Shown here: piece after piece, positions 57,156-64,000 of the stretch
Layout: each line of letters begins with the position of its first letter
Numbering within the stretch: position 1 is the stretch's first letter
NCBI GenBank assembly: GCA_963971225.1
Contig: OZ020267.1
Coordinates: 69,911,718 to 69,975,717, forward strand
DNA: 64,000 nucleotides
Origin: Melieria omissa
Taxonomy: Eukaryota; Arthropoda; Insecta; Diptera; Ulidiidae
Reading direction: 5' to 3'
Made by a program: the position numbers and the translations under genes
Notes under the pieces: generated by a model
The model's database searches: none
What the model was told of the DNA's origin: nothing
What the model saw: only the letters and a program-made list of their open reading frames with translations

Positions 57156-57328
57156 TTAAGTGGTTATCGGTTTTTACGTTCAGAATTTATAACCCAACGT
57201 CAATGTGTTAATCCTGTGCTGCCAATCGCCGAAAACAATTGAATATGGCAGCACTTTCCGTACTCCTGTCAACTGCTGAACTTCATTCCGCGACAACGTT
57301 CGTGAAAATTTCTACCAGATTTCTCAGG

Positions 57329-58268
57329 ATGGCCGCCGCGACTAAGTTAGGATTTGTGGTAAGTTTTAGTTTTTTTTTAGCTCACATTTTACACTCTATA
57401 TGGCCAACCAAATGTACCAACAGTGTAGCTGGCAGCAAGCTGCTCAGTCTATAATGAGCAAAATTTCATTAGCAAAATTACCCAACCTTCTTGGTTATGT
57501 AATTTGACAGTTGACTACGGTTCGGCAGGCCGAAGCACCTCCGCTATTGCACAGGTGCTCCATTTTGTGTCATCACTTTGTAGTAAGTGTCCGTTTTGCT
57601 TCCCCTTACAGACCCGTGCGATGTCCTCGACTGCACAGTCAGTCAAGCCGCCACTGCAGGTGTTCGGTTTGGAAGGTCGCTATGCCACCGCGTTGTACTC
57701 GGCCGCCTCCCAGATGAAGCAACTGGATCAGGTGGAAAAAGACTTGACAGCGCTGCAGACGACCATGAAGGAGGACAAGAAACTGCGCGAGTACGTGTCC
57801 AGCCCCATTATCAACAGGAAAGTCATGGCCACAGCACTAAAAGAGTCTGCTGGTAAGTTGAGCATGGCACCAGCCACCGCCAACTTGCTGGGCCTTATGG
57901 CCGATAACGGTCGCTTGAAGAAACTGGACACGGTCATCAACGCGTTCAGGACCATAATGGCAGCGCACCGTGGTGAGGTTGTGTGCGAGGTGGTCACCGC
58001 CAAGCCGCTGGATGCGGCGCAAAACAAGCAGCTAGAGAGCGCACTTAAGGTATGCGCAATCATGAGTGCATTGAAATAATGTATATTTGTTGAAATTCGG
58101 TTTTGTTTTCAGTCCTTCTTGAAGGGTAACCAATCACTGAAGATTACATCGCGTGTCGATCCTTCCATAATTGGTGGCATGGTCGTGTCCATCGGCGACA
58201 AGTACGTCGACATGAGCATCGCCAGCAAGGTGAAAATGTATACTGACATCATCTCGTCAGCTGCCTAA
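57329..58268 (+). CDS. ATPsynO: ATP synthase subunit O, mitochondrial (OSCP)
   Basis: Three exons, 57329-57358, 57612-58049 and 58113-58268, encode 207 aa. The start MAAATKLGFVTRAMSS is a short mitochondrial presequence like that of Drosophila. The OSCP/delta core follows: PPLQVFGLEGRYATALYSAA, VEKDL, LREYVSSPII, LLGLMADNGRLKKLD, AHRGEVVCEVVTAKPL and ITSRVDPSIIGGMVVSIGDKYVDMS. OSCP joins the top of F1 to the peripheral stalk of ATP synthase in the matrix. An in-frame ATG 84 bases upstream (57245) would add 28 residues; I prefer 57329 because the presequence then matches the fly protein. Polyadenylation signals AATAAA lie at 58596-58605. Confidence 0.94.
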
Positions 58269-59029
58269 GGTAAACCAGAAAGTAGTAACCGCAATTTAGT
58301 ATGGCCCCCATAATAAGAAACATGAAAACAGAGCGCGGCCAGCTTAAAGGCGCGCTACAACTGTTCGAAACTAGCGCGAAATTAGCTAACAAAGAAGTTA
58401 TTGAAAATATCTAATTTAAATATTACTTACATGTAATTGTATACTTCTCGTGTTCACCACATAAGCAGCAAATATTCAGCCGTAGACTGCACTCGGATAG
58501 CGAAAGATCAGCGAACAGATACCGAAATATTACTCTTGGATGTTTTTAAAATACACATGAAATTGTGTCAAGTTCTTTTTCTGCATAAATGTTAAAATAA
58601 ATAAAGATGGTGGAACTCTTAGTTAAGCTGTAACAAAATAAGCGAATCTAATGACATTTTCTTGATTTTGTTTTCTGCATTTTAACTGGAACAATTGGGC
58701 AATTAAGTATTTTATTTAGTTTCGCTAGTCTTGGGTTTAACCCACGGGAACCTAAGTGCAGTGGAAATTTTCGATAAAGCGTATATTTGCCATGCTGTTT
58801 TTTAGAATTGGAATAAACGACTTAATTTTACACAGCTCCAAATTCATTCAAGTTTATTCTTTAAGGATAAACTAATATGTGCCAGGCGCTCTGATGGCAC
58901 CGATTAAAGCTAGATCACTACTACATCTAATATTACGTATTACAGTTAACAAGTACACAAGAGTTTAAAATCGAAAGTCTACTAACGGTTTAATGCCGAA
59001 TAACGGTTGTGTTTAAAGGTTGTTTAACG
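58269..59029. other. Convergent 3' region between OSCP and the 347-aa gene
   Basis: This is non-coding 3' UTR sequence of two convergent genes, with overlapping AATAAA signals at 58596-58605 for OSCP. The sequence CTAAGGTAAACC at the OSCP stop could be read as a weak donor, so a 3' UTR intron is possible but unsupported. Confidence 0.45.
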
Positions 59030-60073
59030 CTAGTTCATTGTTTCATGAGATCGCTTAAGGTCTGTCGCCTCGGCGTCTGCCTCTGGCTCCGCTTCAGCAT
59101 CCGACTCCAATGCTAATCGCAGCGCTTCAACGTGCTGAAACAACGCCCGTTGCGCCTTGCGGTAGCGCTGCAATGTCGCCTCCAGCTGCTGTATGTGTGT
59201 GGCCTGTTCGCGTATCACGAGCAGCAGCTGTGCGCGTGGCAACTGTTCGCAAGCGCTCGTGGAGCTGTGGCTGAATTCCTCTACGGATATATCCTGGTCA
59301 GTGGACTCCTGACGCTTTATTGACGCTGAACTGGCAGTTTTAATGTCGTCGTCATTGTTGTTGTTCTTAGGTGCTGCGATCATGCGTGCGCCGACCGCTT
59401 CACGGTATGGACGCAGTACTTCGTCTGGTGTGTGGACGAGGTCGTCCAGTGCACCGGCGCCAGCTGACCAATCCGAATCGATTATTTCTTCCGACATGAG
59501 TACTTCAACGTCCGAATCTGTGCCAGAGAATCCGCACGTCATAGAATGGCCATTGCATTCGGTAGAGTGCATTAGCACTTCGGTGGATTCGTCGAAGGCG
59601 CACGAGTTGGACTGACGTCGTCGTTGCGGCAGCGCTTCAGTGGGCGGCGGTGCTGGCGATGGTGTTGGTGCGTGCAGCACTGTGAAATCGGGCGCATCAA
59701 TGGTGGAGCCGGAGTGATCCAACTGCTGGCAGCAGTGACGGCTGCCCTTATCTTCCGCGCTGTGCCGATCCATACCGTAGTGTGACTCGTTCGCCTCCAA
59801 AATGCAAATGTCAGTGTTACTGGCGGTGCTATGCATGCTACTGTGCATGGCTGTGGTCAATTCGCGGCCGGCTGCTTGCAAAAGCGTCAGGTTGACACCG
59901 GTGGGTGTTACAAATTCCAGATTTTCAGCAGCGGCGGCTTGCAGTGCGGCTACATCAAAATCGACCTGCACCAGCGTACTAGGCCGCGGCTCGACTAAAC
60001 TTTTAGCTGACTGCTCAGTATTACTTTCGTTGGATCGAAAATATTCGCCGACCGCTGCGTCACTACCGTTCAT
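59030..60073 (-). CDS. Unrecognised 347-aa protein, acidic, with C-terminal coiled coil
   Basis: A single frame from ATG 60073 to a stop at 59030 encodes MNGSDAAVGEYF and 347 residues in all; an open GTG six codons upstream is not a likely start. Most of the protein is low-complexity and acidic/Ser-rich with many Glu-Ser-Thr patches, expected to be disordered. The C-terminal 80 residues form a heptad helix (QLLLVIREQATHIQQLEATLQRYRKAQRALF) with an acidic tail EAEPEADAEA. Uninterrupted length, codon use like its neighbours and a place between two conserved genes support a real gene. I do not recognise a family. The Drosophila counterpart may be an uncharacterised gene between ATPsynO and Zip88E. 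Confidence 0.7.
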   Translation of the reverse strand: MNGSDAAVGEYFRSNESNTEQSAKSLVEPRPSTLVQVDFDVAALQAAAAENLEFVTPTGVNLTLLQAAGRELTTAMHSSMHSTASNTDICILEANESHYGMDRHSAEDKGSRHCCQQLDHSGSTIDAPDFTVLHAPTPSPAPPPTEALPQRRRQSNSCAFDESTEVLMHSTECNGHSMTCGFSGTDSDVEVLMSEEIIDSDWSAGAGALDDLVHTPDEVLRPYREAVGARMIAAPKNNNNDDDIKTASSASIKRQESTDQDISVEEFSHSSTSACEQLPRAQLLLVIREQATHIQQLEATLQRYRKAQRALFQHVEALRLALESDAEAEPEADAEATDLKRSHETMN

Positions 60074-61068
60074 TGTGCTAGATTTCCACACTAGACAAGA
60101 TAACTTTTGTTTTTCCTTCTCCTACGCCGACTTTGCTGCTGCGACTGGAAAGTGCACTTTGCTTTTCGCAGTGCTTTGAGTTGTCTTTTTAAATTATTTC
60201 CATAATTATATACTGTTAGTTTTTATAATCGGAAAGGAATGTACAAATTCGCAAAAACAAATGCGGAGAATTACGGATGTAAAGAAAAACAATTGGCGCA
60301 GTACCGTCACGGAACAGGGTTGTGTGATGCAGATAACCAATGCCATTACCTTACAGCTGGGTAGAACAAAAATCCAACGACATATACTCTTCGTTTTTGT
60401 ATAGTGAAAAAGCCAATGTGGGAGACATTAGCCCACAAACTACTTCTTTACTCTCTGTTGCTCCTGCAGATATTGCCATCAGTGTTGTTGAGCCGGAAGG
60501 AAATTTATACACACGGCTCAAAATCACAACGTTAATGATGATACATATCTGTCTAACAAATTTCTACGTTCGGACATAATCACCCGACTTAATGAACATA
60601 CATTGCAATATATAAACTGATAATAAGATTTATGTAAGTATACGGCAGCCAACTGAATCGCGTAACAAAAATTATTATATGCTTACTAAGATTTACTCCA
60701 CTAATTGCGTACGACAATCCAGCAGTGGAGACATCTGATGCAACCCTGTGTAGCTAACCTTTGTTTACAGTTTAATTTTGCTGTATGTATATATTTGCAA
60801 TTTAAACTCCCTCGCGCACGGGTTCATCGCAATAACAACAAAGTAGCTATCAGTTGTGATAAGAGAATCCGATTTTTTTGGGAGTCATTGGTGGGTTTTA
60901 TCTTTTAAAACTCATGCTGCTGTATTGCTTGATGAACTTATTCACACTTTATCTAATTTTAATTTAGAGCGAACACGACGAAGGTTCTCCCGTTCAGATG
61001 CAGCAAAGCAGTTGAGCGTGGAACAAGTGTATAACAAGTGATCAAATCCAGAAAATTGTGCTGTCGTC
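60074..61068. promoter_or_regulatory. Divergent region between the 347-aa gene and the ZIP transporter
   Basis: About 1 kb of non-coding sequence separates two divergent start codons. The small frame at 60340-60579 shows no domain. I could not assign promoter elements. Confidence 0.35.
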
Positions 61069-64000
61069 ATGAACAATACAAACGAGAGCTCGATTTGGAC
61101 CACCGTGACGTCAACATTTGCCCAGAATGACCGCGGTGATGGCGAGAAAGTGTTGGCCATGGCTGTGCTAGGACTGGGCAGTTTTCTGGCTGGCATGTTG
61201 CCAGCCATAATTTCGGATCGTAATCGACGGCGCTTTCCGTTGACCACATCGCTAATGTTATGCTTTGGCGCTGGCATACTACTGGCCACAGCCATGGTGC
61301 ACATTCTACCCGAGGTGCGAAAGCAAATGGCAACAGATTTCGCGGAAATTGCACTGTGCGGCGGCTTTTTCATCATCTACTTTATCGATGAATTCATACA
61401 TTATTTCTTTGGCGAAGCCATGCAACACACGCACAGCAATGCGGTAGCGCACCAGCAGCACAGCACTCGCCAGGGCTATGGAACGCTCAGGAGCGAACGT
61501 GACCCATTGTTGGCGACTGCCAATGGCATGTAATGTGCATACAATTATTGGAGAGAAATACTGACATTTATCCTAAATATCTTTTGTAGTGAATCTCATC
61601 AACATCAACATGATCACGCGTCAACTATCGAGCACACCGCTGACTCACGTGCCAGCGGCCATGGGCACTCGCATTGCGCGGACGAGGCCGCTATGGCGGC
61701 GGCCAATGCGCGCATCTGCCACACAAGCCATACAGAGCCGTGCGCGCAATCCATGACCGGCACACTGGGTCTTTTTGTGGCGCTCTCGCTGCACTCTGCC
61801 ATTGAAGGACTGGCCATTGGCGTGCAAAATTCCGCCTCCAAGGTACTTTTTCTAGCCGTTGTTTCTTTATATCGACGCATATTTTTGGCGTGAATCATAG
61901 CTGCGCGGAAAATAAGCGGGGATTTGTTAGCGTTACTCAATTCAAACAGTCACAGCAACAGTGAGAAGCGCAGAGTTACAAATCAAGTATTGGGTGTAGA
62001 AATCGGAGCCAGCTCGTTGGCGTGGTTGACTGCTATTTGAAGATTCATAAATTGGTGTCGGCTTTAAATTTGGGGAACGTGCGCTTCACATTACCGACAA
62101 CTGATTTTTATCTTTTTTCTGAGATGCTGTCCCACTTTTTCCTTTATGTACACGATGCTGACAGATAAGCGAAACACGATTAAAAGTTTTAAATTACAAC
62201 AGTGGGCTCGTGCGCATAGTTAGCTACACAAAAGCAAAGCAAACAAAGCATTAAAGAGTGACGAACCAATCGTTTGAAAAGAAAATGTTTACTTTTGCCG
62301 AAACGGGCGTTCAACCTGGGTGCAGTTGATAAATTACAGTCGATCTATGGTAGAGGATGAATAGACATGTATTTATATCAACAGAAAATCGCCTTCCGAA
62401 CGCATCAGCCAATGAAAGATGTAGAGAAATAGGCAATATTTACAACTGAATAGGAGTCATGTTCGCCCGTTTAACCGATTACAGTCATTAACTTCATGTT
62501 TATGCAGCCAATTGTTCGTAGGTAGTACAGCTTTTAAGAGAGAACGTTTGCACAACAAATGTTTACAAATATGTAAGGGAGAGGGCTGGGTTGTGAACCA
62601 TTACCGTTTTTTTCTTTCCCAAATTGACATATCGCCAATCTTTTAACTGTCAAGTTTGTCTTATGATATGACTCTGCTTTTGTGGTTACACCGAAGTACA
62701 AACACGTATTGCTTGTGGCAGCTACAGACATCGTGTTTAAAAATCGACTGCGAAAACTTTTTTGCTTTTTTTTAAGTGCTATCCAAGTGACTGAACTTAT
62801 TGCAAAAAGGTTTATTGTTTATTTAGTGTTTTGATTCTATTTTACGATGCAATATTTGTTTATGTCGAATTATGATTGGAAGTGTCGTTTATTTTAAAGT
62901 TTCCAAAATGGCATCGTGGTTGGGCTGTGAACCACTGAGGTGGCTGGGTTATGAACCACCTGGTTTTCGTACCACATTTGTCCTAACACTGTCAAATATG
63001 GACGGATATATAAAAATAAAGTAATTTTAGTGGGCCAATGCGAGAACGCGTTCGTATTTCACATGCAAACATTGCAACTCTCCCTTACATATATATATTC
63101 TTTACAAGTGTTATCAAATTAATTGTTTAACAAATTAATTGTATCAAATTAATTGTTTAACCACGTCAGTTAGTCTATTCGTTTGTCGCAAAATTTCTTT
63201 CCGGTGGTCAAAATAGATCTTTAATCAAGTCGTAGTTCGTCCACTTTTAATCATAAACGAAAAAAAATTAACGAAATCGAAACTCAAACCCAAAATAGTT
63301 TGCACGTTTGCGAGTAAAGATTGTTTTGGATTGAGTTCGTCCGTCTTTGCGATAGTGCAGCATTCAAAATTACCAACTTAATCTCGAACGGTTTACATGA
63401 ACCTAACAAGACAGGTCTAGAATCCATCAAGGTTTTTTAGTTTGTAACTACGTTTGAGCTTTTTAGTCGCCTACTAGCGAAAATCAATAAGCCGCATTAA
63501 ATTTAACGAACGCCGGGCTTTCGGCGAGTTCGCGGAAAATGCACGTAGCAACAGTGGCCGCCACAGCGAAGGACAAACCACCCGAAAAGTTACACACTCT
63601 GGATTAGAGCGGAAGTGCCATTTAGCGCATTGGTATCTACACCGTTTTCGCAGCTTTTGTTGTCACATTCAACATGATTATTTTTAACCAAACCCTTAAT
63701 GCTTTTTGTGGGTTTATGAGAGTATCTACATCTTAACAAAAGCTAACATAGTCGCAGCGGCGTCCCAAAATAGAACAACAAACTATCAATTCGATAAAAG
63801 CTCTTTTTGCATTTCTTCAACCCTCTACATCCACCCGTTTCAGGTGCTTTTCCTGCTCGGCGCCGTCGCCTGTCACAAGTTCGTGATGGGCTTCTGTTTG
63901 GGTCTCGAATTCCGCTCGAATCCACAGACCAGCCTGCGTTCGCATCTGGTCGGCATTTTGGTTTTTGCATTGGGCGCCGTCTGCGGCATTGGCATCGGCA
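61069..64000 (+). CDS. Zip88E: ZIP zinc transporter (Zip88E-type, SLC39), partial at right edge
   Basis: Exons 61069-61529, 61590-61842 and 63844-64000+ are visible, joined in phases 2 and 0; the gene runs off the window. Membrane segments: VLAMAVLGLGSFLAGMLPAII (TM1), TSLMLCFGAGILLATAMVHILP (TM2) and EIALCGGFFIIYFIDEFIHYFF (TM3). A His-rich loop follows (SHQHQHDH, GHGHSHC). TM4 carries the metal-site HSAIEGLAIG and TM5 the ACHKFVMGF motif, both diagnostic of ZIP proteins. It would import Zn2+ (possibly Fe/Mn) into the cytosol. The TANG-I-ESHQHQ junction was checked by phase. The assignment to Zip88E rests on its place next to OSCP and Set. Confidence 0.9.
61843..63843 (+). other. ZIP gene intron 2
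   Basis: The 2.0-kb intron has donor AGGTACTT and acceptor GTTTCAG. It contains a segment bounded by a 13-bp inverted repeat ATGTAAGGGAGAG (62571-62583) and CTCTCCCTTACAT (63078-63090), inside which GGCTGGGTTGTGAACCA-like motifs recur (about 62584, 62922, 62942). Just outside is a direct repeat of TATCAAATTAATTGTTTAAC (about 63112 and 63142). No exon is seen. Confidence 0.55.

Noticed and set aside
60074..60091. Start of the 347-aa protein at 60091
   Set aside because: The codon there is GTG; the first ATG in frame is at 60073.
1..64000. CRISPR arrays, operons, riboswitches or bacterial-type features
   Set aside because: The sequence is eukaryotic with spliced genes; no regularly spaced repeats or such elements were seen.

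Overview
The window is nuclear DNA of a higher fly (Diptera). The proteins and gene neighbourhoods match Drosophila Muller element E (chromosome arm 3R): SelR and a C8 tetraspanin of the 86C-D type in the left half, and the 88E cluster eIF2gamma/Su(var)3-9, Set, ATP synthase OSCP and Zip88E in the right half. Divergence, long AT-rich introns and many small DNA elements suggest a non-drosophilid acalyptrate such as a tephritid fruit fly; that placement is inference. All gene models were assembled by eye from open frames, GT/AG junctions, intron phase and recalled family conservation. Every multi-exon model closes to a whole number of codons.

Layout. 1-1735: 3' end of a Ty3/gypsy LTR retrotransposon (integrase plus LTR). 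2373-5531: a complete but internally deleted relative on the minus strand, with two 432-bp LTRs and a GTAT target duplication. 5532-8354: intergenic, with a MITE. 8355-9313: tetraspanin. 9314-12523: AT-rich. 12524-13283: mRpS26. 13762-16162 (-): RNA polymerase III subunit RPC4. 16750-17625 (-): PSTK-like kinase. 17716-18190 (-): Tim9b/Tim10B-like chaperone. 19242-28498: methionine sulfoxide reductase B (SelR) with two alternative terminal exons. 31851-34742: SLC19-type folate/thiamine carrier. 35513-37930 (-): DUF229 membrane protein. 37931-42336: gene-poor. 42337-49670 (-): compound locus in which eIF2gamma and Su(var)3-9 share two 5' exons. 50884-53338: Set. 54336-57159: three TTAA-flanked elements in tandem. 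57329-58268: ATP synthase OSCP. 59030-60073 (-): unrecognised 347-aa protein. 61069-64000: ZIP zinc transporter, cut by the window edge.

The genes are mostly housekeeping: mitochondria (mRpS26, Tim9b, OSCP), Pol III transcription, selenocysteine-tRNA synthesis, translation initiation, heterochromatin and histone chaperoning, and transport. Divergent pairs (Tim9b/SelR, eIF2gamma-Su(var)3-9/Set, 347-aa gene/Zip) may share promoter regions. Convergent pairs are mRpS26/RPC4, SLC19/DUF229 and OSCP/347-aa gene.

The observations I rate highest are the shared-exon eIF2gamma/Su(var)3-9 locus, the duplicated SelR terminal exon (each copy has its own zinc CxxC and catalytic Cys), the tandem TTAA elements, the young internally deleted LTR element that keeps one long open frame, and a tRNA-headed SINE with intact target duplication and a CCTAA-like tail.
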